From Wuchereria bancrofti (taxonomy: Eukaryota > Nematoda > Chromadorea > Rhabditida > Onchocercidae): a stretch of DNA of 64,000 nt. Numbering within the stretch: position 1 is the first letter of the stretch; every line of letters begins with the position of its first letter. The notes below the pieces were generated by a model. It did not search any database and was not told the origin of the DNA. It worked only from the letters and a program-made list of their open reading frames with translations. The stretch spans positions 3,236,163 through 3,300,162 of the forward strand of contig SSBO01000009.1 in assembly GCA_005281725.1 (NCBI GenBank). Direction: 5' to 3'. Shown piece after piece: positions 34,671 to 47,100 of the stretch. The position numbers were made by a program, and so were the translations under genes.

Positions 34671-36640
34671 AACTTTCATGAAATTCCACATTTTTAGTGA
34701 CAAGTGATCTATCTATATAAAATTAATATCGGAAAAATTTTCCAGTATTATAAAATGAAAACGTAAAACTTCTTATTAAATAAGTCGAAAGTTGCTGTCA
34801 TCCCGCATTATCCTAATAGAATTTTTCCTTCTTAAATCAAATATTCCAGACTACATGAATATACTACTATTTTGGACGTGTCCAAAGTTAGACAAAAAAC
34901 AAGAGCACTCCCGCCATATGACGCAACTTATTAAATAAAATAGTTATCAGCAATGAGAAGTTGAACGGTTGATCTGTTGAATCTATGATCGTTTAATTTT
35001 AACTAGGCAACAAGAAAGAACACTATTTCAGTTTATGTAAAGATGATTGAGCCCAATATTCTTCAGAAGTAATGAATGAAATATCTTGAAGAGATCCAGT
35101 TAATTATGTGACTGTCATTGAAGAAAATAGACGGAAAATGTCTTAGAACATTAAAACAATTTAAGAATTTTTAGACTATTATAAAATATTAAAGTTTTCG
35201 AGTAAATGAGATCGAAAAAACTTAAGAACCAAATGGACATTTTAATGTAACCATGTGATACATGCACATATGGTAGAACTATTTGCATCAAATAGCTATC
35301 AAACGTCCTTTCACATCAAACGCATTTTTTACAAATTTAATCTCACTACTCATATCTATGATTCGGTGAGATGTAAAAATCTATTCGCATTCCTCGATCC
35401 GTGACCCCTAACAATCAATTTAAGATGTTCCGATGATCTTCATTACATGATTTCCAATTATAACAAAAATTCCATCAGAATTATTTTATCATTGAAGTTC
35501 TATTGGAAAAAGCATACAAATAAATTATTACTAAACAAAAAAATTAAAGAATTCCAAAATATTCTATGTTTTTGAAATTCTACAATCCTACATAGACAAC
35601 AAGAATCGCCGAGATGAACAACTCCTTGCTTCTTCCAAATTTCACCATCAATTTATTTTTAAATGTATTTTCAATAAGGCAATATTAGGAAAAAAAAAAA
35701 CAAAAAATTAGGAAAAAACAAAAATCCAAATGAACAGAAAAAAACGCAATATAATTTGTATTTCCAGTGCGCATTACAACAACACGCAACTAAATCTTTT
35801 TCTGTTTCATCGAGTGAAAATTTTGAGATCATTTGATAAGCTACCATATGTGCTGATATAATACCAAATACGCAATGTAATACATAACATAATTCCTTTA
35901 CAATGATTACAAATAATGTGCCCAACAATAATGTAAAACAAGAATCAAACAAAAAGGTAATTATGACGGTAAAACTTGAGTATACTTTAAAATAGCAGTC
36001 TTCTTGGTAAAAACAAATATCAAATTTCTGTTACTTATTCATTACCCAAGTTCTAAAACATTTTTGAAGATGAACAACACTGGGACGACTTTAGCACACC
36101 CTGATAAGCTATCATAAGTATTGATACAATATCATGTAACCAAATTAACATATGAAAAAAAATTTTTTTTTCGTTTTAAACGAAAATCTTCATCATATAT
36201 TTTTGCCGTAAAGACAATAACTTCATGAATTATACAAAAAACAACTTTCCTTAGCTCACAAAAATATTTCAAATGCAAGCCACAACATCAGATTATCAGC
36301 TTAGTAAACAGATAAGGAACATGCCACACCAGTTTAATCTCATTTATACACATCATACACCAGATTTATTTCTATAAAGTTGACCTTAATCTTAATGACA
36401 CAAAAGTAACAAGGGATTAGTCGGGAAATTTAGCGACAGCAGTTTAATAACAGAGAAGAAAAAGAAGCTAAATTAGGAATTCGCATTTCAAAGAACAATA
36501 AAAAAATTCAGTAGAAAAAGTATGAAAATCCCATAGCAGAACTTAGTCTTCCAACGAAACCTTCACATCCAACAAAGGAATTCCCCTAAGTATCTTACAG
36601 GGCCAAAATTTGTAAGTATAAATTGAACAACTTCGCATAA

Positions 36641-36700
36641 ACAAAAAAAGACAAAAAAAAGCAAAAAAAAACAAAAAAAAGAAAAAAAAAACAAAAAAAA
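36641..36700. repeat. A-rich minisatellite beside the calpain 3' end
   Basis: Six to seven units of an 8-11 base motif, A(n) separated by single C, G, GC or GAC. It starts 66 bases beyond the calpain stop codon, so in the calpain transcript it would read as a T-rich tract within the 3' UTR. Confidence 0.85.
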
Positions 36701-36766
36701 CTTAAGATTAAATCTGAATAAATTGAAATTTTATCAAAAAAGTAAAGCTGAAAAGCGAGAAAAAGA

Positions 36767-39700
36767 TCACCCGATTCTCCGAGGTTTATGAAGTGAAATC
36801 ATGCAGGGATCTTTGATAAGTGGAATATGCTCCGTAGACAAGGGCAGAGATAATTCACTGGAAGCAAGTGATAACCAATCATGCAAGCCGCGTGATGAAG
36901 CAAGACGTTGCTTTAGATTATGATGAATGGTATACATTTGGGTCGTTTCAAAATGTGTAAGCAGCATCAAAATCTGAAACAAAATCCCTCAATTTACACT
37001 ATTTCTATGTTTTTATAAGAAATGCACATTTTCAATTTTAGTTCAAATAAAAATTACAAAGTCAGGAATGTAGAAGGATTATGGGAAAGTGAACCTGACG
37101 ATGCATTGGTGGTATTACGTCTAGAGAAGTAAGACTTGCACGTGTTGAAAGTACATTAGCTGATTGTGAGCAATCGCAATAAACCTAAATTCAAAGTTGT
37201 ATTCAAAATTAAATTAGATATTTATAAATCATGAGTAAATTTAATTTGCATTTAAAATGAACATTCCGGATTATAATTTCAACAAAGTTAAGTTTTACAT
37301 GTAGAAAGTGGCGGTGATGATGATTTTCGACCATCAATATATGTCCACCAAAGTCCTTTGATACATAACGCGCAACTGTACCATCTAAGCACTGAAGACT
37401 ATTCATTTGAAAATCTTTAAATGTAGCACTATCTAAGTAAGCTATCTATAGCTGTTGAAAATAGCAAACTGCTGGCTTGAACTTTATTCTATCTGATATT
37501 GTGTGCAGGTACAGTGAAGAATAAAGTGGCTTAAAGTTGGATAATGACATGTAAATAAGTAAAAATTTGCATAAAGGATCATAACTTGTTACTTCAGAAA
37601 AAAAAATTTATGATAGCTCTTAATAATTTATAAAACTAGAAAACAAATGAGCATATGAATAGATGAATTAAATGAACAAAAACCAAAAAAGTTCCTTATT
37701 CAAAAGCAGTGTTCTGCATAACTCACCGGCGCTTCCTGACCCTCTTTTAAACACATTTCAATCATTGAATGTGCAATAACTGATGACGAAAAACAGTAAG
37801 CTTCCATCATTACCATTTTTGCACTGAAAAGATATTCCGGAATAGATTGTGCTTTTTGCACAAAATGTTTAAGTATGCATGACTTTTGTTATGTAATGAT
37901 TTATTTTAGGTTTTTCTATAACTCAAAATTCTGCAACATTTTTCGGGCTTGTTATATTTTAAAATCTTTTTTATTCCATTTGCAATGTAAGGTTATTTAG
38001 TATGCAAACAACTTTTTTTAATTTTCAGCAACAGACTTTCCCATAATTTCTTTTAAAATTTTTTAAAATACTTACCTATGAACAGCAACAACCGTTTCAA
38101 TTGGAATTGGATCTGACATGTTACTGAAGGATATAGCAAGTACAGTATACAAAGCTGGACCATTTAAGAAAACATCCTTAGTGCTTGCAAATGCTATACT
38201 GCGGCGGAATGATCTGCAAAGAAAATGCAACGAAGTTACTTAAAATAACGAATTGTTTGAAAACTGGAAAAATGAAGCCATATTGTAATTGATTTGTGAA
38301 GCCACATTGTAATTGACAACGTTTACTATTTATAGAGTGCGACTTTGTACTGGGATGCATCTACTTCCAGAAGAAAAAATACCAGTGGCCCAATTATTAT
38401 TCCATTCAAACCCATGGACTCGATTTGCACCGATTTTAAGAATCATTATATCTTATAAAAATGAAAGGTTGGAAAAAGACTATTCCAAACAAAAAAGTTG
38501 TTTCCCATAACACAATTCTGTAAAATTCACCTTACGATAAGTTCACCTATTTGCGTATTGGAAGGATTATTTTTATGAAGCAACACCATTATATCACTAT
38601 CACATCGATCACGAGAACCTTTCTGATAAACGGTAATAGCCAATTCCGTAGGTTCTTCGATTTGAAGTTGAAAACCTCTAGACGATTTGAAAACGTTTAA
38701 TTAGAAAGACATGAACCGGAATAACAAAAGCGGATGTTAGACCTACGGAATTTTTTTTTTTTTTTTTAAAAGCATTTTTAAGAAAAAGGAACACAAAAAC
38801 ATAAACCAATTTGATAATCCCAAAAAACGCAATCAAGAAAACAAAATATAAGAAAAATCAAGAGAAATCTTAAAGATCAAGTTACTTACATAACGTTTTC
38901 TTTGCCCCAGAACTGTGGTATCGAGCAATCAACCCGAAGTTCTTTCCAACCCTGCGCTGACCGTACCTTCGCCACTTCGACCTGAAATGGCGTTTCACTT
39001 CGTAGATACATATAATGGAGTAGTTGAAAATATATTGGTTCACTTCCATAATGGTCATTTTTGAACGATTTGTACTGATTAATGATAGATAAGCAATAAA
39101 ATATTCACATCTATGCGGTTTTTGATTTAAAAATCGTTTTTAAAACTCACAGAATCAAATCGTTGCATAAAATCTAGGAAAGGCATCCAGAACGCGCCTG
39201 CCTCCGGACCATCTGGTAACAATATTCGACGACTTGATTCATCCCAACCTGACCAAGTATCACACCAAGGTCCATTCCAAGTAAACGTCCCCCAAGGATT
39301 TCGTAAGCGAACAACTCTAAAATATATGCGAATCTTACGGAATCTTGATAGCATATTTTGTAATCTGTCGTGCTACTCAGAATCCTGAATTTTAAAAGAG
39401 ACAAAATGAAAGATATGCCTTTGATTGTTATATTCTTTAACATCTAGCAGAGAATATGCATGCCGTATTTGTAACCCTACTCGTCTAAACTCAGCTTCAT
39501 CTACATAACGCCTTCCGCTACCACAACTGCAACCCATAATGAAACCTGCTTCCCTGCAAATGATAGTCCTGTTAATGTTCTGAAAAAAAAAAGATTAGAA
39601 TTTCTAAATGAATATATGACATTGAAAAAAAGTTAGCAAAACTCAATTATGAAAAGTATCCACTAATATTTTAAATATATGACACCGAATCCCAATAGTA

Positions 39701-42063
39701 ATGCTTTAATGTTTACTTATAATTTTACATATTCTAATCACTGTTTCTTCACCATCTCATCATTTCTCTTCACTCGTTGATTCATTGAAATCTTAAGAAA
39801 TTTGATGACATATTTTTTTTGGAAGCATCATCGCTTGAGATAAAGCCGAAAAATCCTATGCATTCTCTTGAACATTATTTAATAATACGTCATTTAACTC
39901 ATCTGTGCCAAACACTTGATTCCTAATCTAAATTAAAATTGAACCTCAATTTACTTACTAAAATAAATATCAAGTACCTCATGCTGAGGAGCTGGGCCCA
40001 AATAAGGTCGTGGTCTGTACAATTTTCAAGATCAAGGAATGTACACGGTGCACCTGTAAGTATTGCAAGACCTTCCAGTGTACGTCCAGCAGGTAACTTT
40101 GCATAGCAGCCAAGTACTTTTGCGAGTGCTTTCTCAATCAAGGGGACCCAAAGCTGTAAAACAAGGATGCAAGCATATTTTTCTGTCCTAAATTTATAAT
40201 TTAAGTTCAAATTAACGAAGTAATTTTGTTACCTAAATCAATATTTTAATTGTACGATGATTTTGAGCTGCTTATGAAATCTAATTCCGAATTTCAATTT
40301 CAAGTCTTTCTAGGAAATAGGAAAATGAAAATTCTAACTAATATAGAAAAGTAAATGATCTAATTCAGAAAACCTGGTTGCGTCGTCCAACAGCAAAAGC
40401 AAGACCATGAGTTTGAGAGTGGCACGGAAGAAAATCATCAACAAGGATTACCTGCCAGTGACCGTCAACACAGAGGCTGGAATTTGATATTCAAAACTTA
40501 GCTGTTGAATTCGGAGAAACCTCAAACAAAAAATACTGCAAGCAATAAAATATCTCGACCGGAAAGGAAAGATGCGACTTACCGTATCTGATAGACGCCC
40601 CATGGATTATAAATTTTCGTAAGAAAAATCTGATCTAGAATATCTGGTCTTTCAGCGATAACTGCCAGAGCTGATAAAAACCAACAATTACCCAAGCAAC
40701 CTGTAAAGAAAAAAACAAACTGTTTAAAAATTTATCGATACGTATCGTATACATGTTTTGGTGGGACATATACTGATTCTGAAGAATACATAGCTAAAAT
40801 ATTAAAAACCGAAAATTCAAAACGAAAAAAAGAACTAACCTTGCTCGATATCCGATGGCTTAGGATCCAGAAATACAGACCATCTATAACGCCTGCCATC
40901 CTTTGTGTATATATCTTGTGGTCGGAGCCAGATAAAATGGTTCGCATCAATTTTTTTACCATTTAACCTTCCATCAATAATAAAATTACCAATGGATTTT
41001 TTCGAATGAGGGAAACTATCATCGATAAATGGCATGTTATTTTCTCTGCAAAACATGATTTCGAAAGTCCTCTTTTCGTTAAAAACCAGTAACTAAGTGA
41101 TTGTATTACTATTACTACATCTTTGTATTATCTTACTTGCTTCAACCATCTATAGTTCCATAGGTTTAGAACTCAAGAACTTAAAATAATGCCAAAATGA
41201 AGTTTCAAAAAAAAAGTACCAGTTTTTGAATTTAAGTTTTCTGCTCTTAACGCAAGGCACCATTAGTAAGTCTTTAATGGACTTGTACAAGTTGAAAAAT
41301 GGAATTATAAAAACCAAGTTACTTGCAGAATCCAACAATCCGATCAAACTCGGATGCAGCTTCTTTTTCATCATTCTGCAACAGTTGAGACGATGATGTC
41401 GAGATGGCGTGATATGGCACCATCGGAAGTTGCATCTGAATTATCAATGAACAAATTTATTGAAAATGGCTGAATAAATGCTTTCCGATATTACAATAAT
41501 CCATAATTTTCTTCTCAAGACTTCGATTCTCAGTATGTTGGTCTTGGTAGTGATGTGATATGATCTTTGCGCAAGCCATTTTTCCTCAAACTATCAAGAA
41601 ATATCAAATTTTTTGTTGAAATTAAGTGCTGCATTTCTACCTGTGTTGGTGATGGAGGACATGACGAAAGATCACGAGAAGATGAAGCTCGTGATAAGCT
41701 GAAGACAGTAGGCAGTGTTCTGATATCATTTAAAGCTGAATCAATTGCATTCCAAGCACCGCTTAATGAGATTTCTGGAATTAAAAGTTTAAAATAACAT
41801 TAATTATTTAGTCGCAATCTCGAGTTTTTATCAAAGTTTCGAAGCAAACAGCAGAATTTCTGAATTTCATTATCTTAATCACTATGACTTTAATAAGAAA
41901 TACAATGGAAGACCTTACTTGGCCATTTGAATAATCGTCCACGTTGAGGACGTAAAATGGAATTACTCGATGAAGTTGTGTTCTCTGATCCACATGAAGC
42001 ACAGAAGAGAGATGCATCATCGTTCAGGAGAGTACAATACTTACAGGACCATACACCATACAT
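36767..42063 (-). CDS. CAPN15: Calpain-15 / small-optic-lobes type cysteine protease
   Basis: Sixteen exons: 41919-42063, 41641-41774, 41323-41435, 40840-41045, 40583-40700, 40374-40476, 39978-40153, 39419-39553, 39151-39316, 38890-38981, 38531-38677, 38076-38213, 37727-37823, 37299-37391, 37095-37184 and 36767-36973; in phase, 719 residues. An N-terminal RanBP2-type zinc finger (W5, C7, C10, N14, C21, C24) is followed by a Ser-rich linker and a full calpain core. Oxyanion Q199 and catalytic C205 are in [11 protein letters not shown]363 in RHAYSLLD, N383 in RLRNPWG. The C-terminal SOL-homology region is recognisable to the end ([46 protein letters not shown]). This combination is specific to CAPN15/SOL, an intracellular protease needed for neural development in flies and eye development in mammals. 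All catalytic residues are intact. Human CAPN15 is longer and has several zinc fingers. The ATG at 42063 follows an in-frame TAG by two codons; that TAG could itself be a splice acceptor, so further 5' exons are possible. Confidence 0.93.
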
Positions 42064-42198
42064 TTTTTTCTATCACACTACGTCAATATGTACATATATA
42101 CCCGTCACTCAATATCTCGTCTGGAATGATTTTTTTCTTTTTGATGAAAATTGAAAATATCTCCGTTTCCTCTACACTGCAATTATCAATAAATAGTT

Positions 42199-42229
42199 TC
42201 TCTCTCTCTCTCTCCTTCCCTCCCTCACT
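42199..42229. repeat. CT-rich pyrimidine tract
   Basis: A CT dinucleotide run of about eight units followed by CTTCCCTCCCTC, about 140 bases upstream of the predicted calpain start. Confidence 0.85.
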
Positions 42230-43106
42230 TATTTCAAAAGGATAAACACGTGATCGCTTCTGATATCATTTGAATATCATATGAGTGGAATGAATGAGAA
42301 CTTATTTCAGGACTATAAAATTGACACTTGTAAATGTATATTAATGAGAAATGTAAAAATCACTGCTAATATAAAATGGAAATGAAAAATACGAAGTAAT
42401 ATTTCACGTACAGAATGGAATTCAAAACATTTAAATTACGCATTAAACTTTGACTACAATCATTTAAAAATCATTCGAACCATCATAATACATCAACGAA
42501 TGGACGACCCATTCAACCACACATTGTACCAATCTCTGTCTCAGATAAGTCAGGTCGAGTGATACTAGTACTGATAGCACTGATAACACTGACAGCAAGA
42601 AGACTTACGTATGCTGCGACAAGATGAATGAATAAGCTAATGGGATACTATAATATTCGATAAGTATCGGAATGAAAAGATGAAATGCTGAAAGGAAATA
42701 AAAGTTGGAAGAATGCAATTATGCTAGCAGAATTGCAACTACCTATGGAACTTGTTAAATCCAATAATGAAATTTCATAATGGTCGGATTCGTTCTTAAA
42801 CATTTTGATAAAATTTCAAATTATTACGAGGTATAATCAATAATGAAAGTTATTAAGTAAAGTCAAAAATGAGATATCTATTTTACTCCATCAATCCATC
42901 AGAAATAGCAGATAGAAAAATTTGCCAGCTTTCCAAAATTTTCGGTTTTCTAGCTCACCGATAAAATCATCCAGTTAAATTGTCTTCTCTTTTTTCACAC
43001 TTCTCATTCCATCTTATAGTATCTTTAATAAAAAATTTGCATATTTCTTGTCGATATTTTCTTAAAGGAATTTATCTTCTTAAAATATTGCTATAAAATT
43101 CCAGCA

Positions 43107-43256
43107 ATTTGCATATATTATAACAGTAAAGTTGTGTGCATTTCTGGGCGGTACGAAAGTAAATGATAAAAGACAAAAATTTGCATATGATATGTTAATA
43201 ACAGTAAAGCTGCGTGTATTTTTAGGAGGAATTTATGAAAGTAAAAAAATTTGCAT
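43107..43256. repeat. Tandem repeat of about 70 bases, two copies plus a stub
   Basis: Units begin with ATTTGCAT at 43107, 43179 and 43249 (periods of 72 and 70 bases). They share AACAGTAAAG-TG-GTG-ATTT-T-GG and further blocks, with clear divergence between copies. Confidence 0.75.
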
Positions 43257-43533
43257 AAATGAGGAAAAGCGTTACAATTACGATAAGAATAATTCATTTG
43301 GAAACAGTTCATTCCTTTCTTGTTTTGCAGACGGTTGTCTCGATTATTACTCTCTTTTGGTAAATTATACGCATTACTTCTTACATAAAGGATTCAGGAT
43401 TGAGAATTCTAATCATTTCTTTAGTGTTCAAAAATTTCATAGTGTACTTCGAGATGTTTCTCATTTATATCAACAAATATATCAACTTCCAATCCAATTT
43501 TGTAGTTTTTTTTTAAGCCAAAGTTATAAGTGA
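43132..43533 (+). CDS. Open frame of 133 codons over a tandem repeat, doubtful
   Basis: This is the longest uninterrupted frame in the window, but it opens with TTG, not ATG. Its first third is made by the 70-base tandem repeat (AFLGGTKVNDK and VFLGGIYESKK are the repeated peptides). The remainder is rich in Phe, Tyr, Ser and His, as expected of AT-rich DNA read by chance. There is no domain, signal peptide or paired splice signal. I record it only because of its length; it is probably not a gene. Confidence 0.15.
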   Translation: MCAFLGGTKVNDKRQKFAYDMLITVKLRVFLGGIYESKKICINEEKRYNYDKNNSFGNSSFLSCFADGCLDYYSLLVNYTHYFLHKGFRIENSNHFFSVQKFHSVLRDVSHLYQQIYQLPIQFCSFFLSQSYK

Positions 43534-44197
43534 AATTTAGAATTTTGAGATCAGATAGCAGAAAAGTTTAAGAAATTACACTACGCTGCTTTCTCTTACA
43601 AATACTAATGTTTTTAAAATTTAAATTTAAAATAGGACTAAAGCACGATACTACAATTTCATATGATTTCCATAGAAATCGAAATTTTCCAAGAAACACT
43701 AACAACTTTCCGTGAACAATTCACATCAAACAAACATCGCAACTAAAAGATTCTCAGAAAATACTGACAAATTTAATCGTAAGCTTACTTTTGACAATAT
43801 AACAGAGAGTTTTCAACTTAATTACGGTTAACGAAAAGTAGTACGTGTTTGAGTAATAACCAGCTAATCTAGTAAGGTTTTATATCTAAAATGGAATTGA
43901 AATAGTAGTGCTAAGCAAAATTATTATCAAATATTTAGATTATCTGTCGTTCTATTGTTATCTCGTAATAGTTCTATTCTGACAACGAAAGGATCAAAAT
44001 GGTTAGTTTTGTTAAGTAATCTTTCCGAAAATTTTTACAAGTAATAAATGAGACATAGGAAGAATTCATAGCATATGATATAAGGGAAAATGTTCCATTA
44101 TTAGTGACTTTCCCGCACTTTAATGTAGTACATTTGTAACATAGATATGTAGTAAATGAAAAAAATTTTCAGAATAATTAATTATTCCATATTTTAG

Positions 44198-47100
44198 AGT
44201 CATTCAGAAAAAAATAATGACGAATTTGAAGTTGTTGCGAATTTGGATTTCGAAGAATCCGAAGGTGTTTCGATCAAACATTTTCTTACAAATTATACAG
44301 AACTATAATGCCTTAATTATCAATTAATTTTTGAATTTCGACTTTTGAATTTCAACAAATATTTTTAACTTGAAAAGCTTGAAGATATTGAAAATTATGA
44401 CTGCAGTACAATGTTATTGAAATTTTGTACCTTCAGAAAATGTTAAAGATTTCTGTTTAAATTTTCTCTTGAATTCAATTCCATTGATTAATGAATGAAT
44501 TAGAATGTTTGAAATGCTTTTTACTGATAAATTGATTTGTCTTCAGCTATTCAAGATTCGAACAATGGGAAAACAATGAGATCAGTTGCTTCGATCAATT
44601 TGAATAATCGAGGAACAATGAAATCAGTTGCTGATAGTGTCAAAGATAAGGGAAGATCCGAAATTGCAATTGGCGCCGCTAGTGAAAGTGATGATGACGA
44701 CAGCGAACAGCAATATTTCAACCAAGACTTGAAAGATGTTGGTACTACTGGTAAACTGCTATCAAAATTCCATCTCTTCCCCAATTTTCGAATATATTTA
44801 ACTCGAGAAGTTACTCTTGACTAAGCTAACTTTATTTTATGTATTTGTCAAAATTAATTAAAACAAGCTTTTATTATTTTTTTGATAAAAAACTATCGAA
44901 CATTATAATCTTTCAGACGGAAATTTCGTCTTGCAATTGATAGAAACTTGAAGAAACTGAGATTGAAATCATTTTAAAGGATGAAATAAATGTCGTGAAT
45001 AATCTTAAAATATGCAGGTAAATGAGGATTATTTGGCACGACTTATTAAAGAAAAGGAAGATTTGGGAACACTACCAAGCACTTTCCATTTTAAGCATGC
45101 TGTTCGTCTCGTTGACGAAGGTACATTCATTTTATATTATTAGTACCAAATTTTTCTTTTTTTCAATTATCAAATTTTGAAAATTTAATAGTATAGAGAT
45201 TGCCAAAATTCATGAAAATCTTGAACAATCAATGGAAGTGAACGGAGATGGAATAGAACTGCTACCAGGGATACCAACGCAAGAAACGTATGAAGATGAC
45301 ACCATGGATGAGCTATCAATCACAACAAATGGGAAGGTTTTTCTACAAGAGAAAATATTTGTCCCAGTAAATGAATATCCCAATGTACGTTCTCTTTTAG
45401 TATCTGTAAATCATAGAACGGGATTATCGTCAATTTTAACAAAAAGTAAAATTTAAAAAAAGTAGAGTAATTTTTAGCATTTGAACAAAGCTAGTTGTCA
45501 ATTTCCAAATCACTGGAATTCCGAAATTTCATTTCTGAAATTTCAAACAAACCATTCAATTTATTGTCTTATCTTGACAGTATAATTTTGTTGGACGTAT
45601 TCTTGGTCCACGTGGGATGACCGCAAAACAGCTTGAGGAGGAATCAGGCTGCCGTATCATGATTCGTGGACGTGGATCAATCCGTGAGGTTAATTTGTTT
45701 TATATCAATTTTTTATAAACTCAACGAGTAAACTTATCTTTTCGATTCACTCAAAATGCAAATCTTCCCAAATATGAAACTAAAATCATAGAAATATAGC
45801 AATAACATTTCTGTGAGAGTAAAATTAAAATAATTTGAGGATGGCCCACAACGCCAAAATATCCACAACGATCACATGAAGGAAGAATTGCATGTTTTAG
45901 TGCAATGCGAAGATTTCGAAGAGAGAGCAAAAGCAAAGATGAAACGGGCTGTTGACTGTATTCGTTCCATGCTTATACCACCAGTACATTACTTTTCCTT
46001 CGTTGCCATCAAATATATTTATTTTCTAAATTAACTCGGCAAGCGGCTAATTTTCAAAGAATAGAAATAATTTATCAAATTTCAAATTATACATCGTTCT
46101 AGAATACTATAAGTAAAGTATTGTTCCTATTGATAATTCAAGAACATAAGCAAATTATTGAAACTTCTGAAGATACGAATTCAAAGAAACATATTTTAAT
46201 TTCCCATTATTTTTTTAAGGCAGAAGGTGAAGATGAATTGAAACGTAAGCAACTGATGGAATTATCGATCATTAATGGTACTTATCGACCAACCATTGCG
46301 TCGCGAACAGCGCTTCGTAAATATTTTTGCATGCTTAATTGCTCATGAAATTTCTATACATCATAAATTATTTTAATTCAAAATAAAAAAACAGAAACAA
46401 AACAAATCTATTTTAATTAATTTTGCTTTAAGTTAGGTATGAAGTGGGAGTGTAATAATTGTAAATAAAGTGATAATTATTGCGCATTCAAAACATTTAA
46501 TGACGTGAAGAAAGAGTCTAACTTGTAATCACGCTAAATTATTTTATTTTATTTCTTGCAAATAAGTAAGACTATAAAATTTAGGCAATTATTCGCTATT
46601 TCCACAACTAAATTTTGGTCAGATTGGAGTGGGAAATACAATCTACGGAATGAACAATTTTCCAATGCTTCCAAATAGCGGCGTTGAGGTCGACATTTAT
46701 CTTTTTTACTATCTAGTAATTCTTTTAAAATTAACTAATTATTTATTAATTTCAATAATATGGTTAAATAGATTGGTGCTCAATTAAACAATCAAACAGA
46801 TCTATAAGCAATTAATAAAATGACAAAATAATCGCCGTGGCACTTTTTTAAACCTTAAAAAAAGTTTTTATTTCAACTAAAATGTTTTTATATATCTAGT
46901 TACACTTAGTCATCTTTAAAATTAAACATTTTTACTAGTTATTTATTTATTTTAATGATGCAAAGTTTTAAGTTAATAGAATTAAGACCAGTCATATTTC
47001 AGGGTAACAAATATAACACATTCTATGATCCCAGGTAGAGCTATTTCCGATTGCTTTTTTTTATAATTCAACTTTTCCAAATTGAATTTTAATTAATTGA

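Larger units (their letters stand above)
31027..36766. other. Spacer between the converging Ly6-like and calpain genes
   Basis: AT-rich spacer with no supported gene. It holds a 20-bp direct repeat just after the Ly6 poly(A) signals (31081-31100 and 31137-31156, 19 of 20 identical), a perfect palindrome at 33089-33109, a TGCACGTGCA palindrome with an E-box core at 33164-33173, CT and AT microsatellites, and an A-rich minisatellite next to the calpain 3' end. Minus-strand frames at 31629-31904, 33946-34167 and 35671-35952 are open for 70-93 codons. Only 33946-34167 begins with a good ATG and reaches a donor-like site, and none resembles a known protein. Confidence 0.5.
42064..44197. other. Divergent upstream region of the calpain and STAR genes
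   Basis: The calpain gene (minus) and the STAR gene (plus) point away from each other, so both promoters and any leader exons should be here. It contains a CT-rich pyrimidine tract at 42199-42229, a short ACTGATA-type tandem near 42567-42593, and a 70-base tandem repeat at 43107-43250. A possible first exon of the STAR gene is ATGGTTAGTTTT at 43999-44010, followed by a GTTAAGT donor; it would join in phase to 44198. Confidence 0.5.

Noticed and set aside
35671..35952. Minus-strand hydrophobic ORF of 93 codons
   Set aside because: It starts with TTG, is dominated by Phe and Leu from T runs at its end, and has no acceptor upstream.
44551..44784. Minus-strand Ser/Leu-rich ORF over a STAR exon
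   Set aside because: It is antisense to the exon at 44547-44737, which joins in phase to the KH-domain exons.
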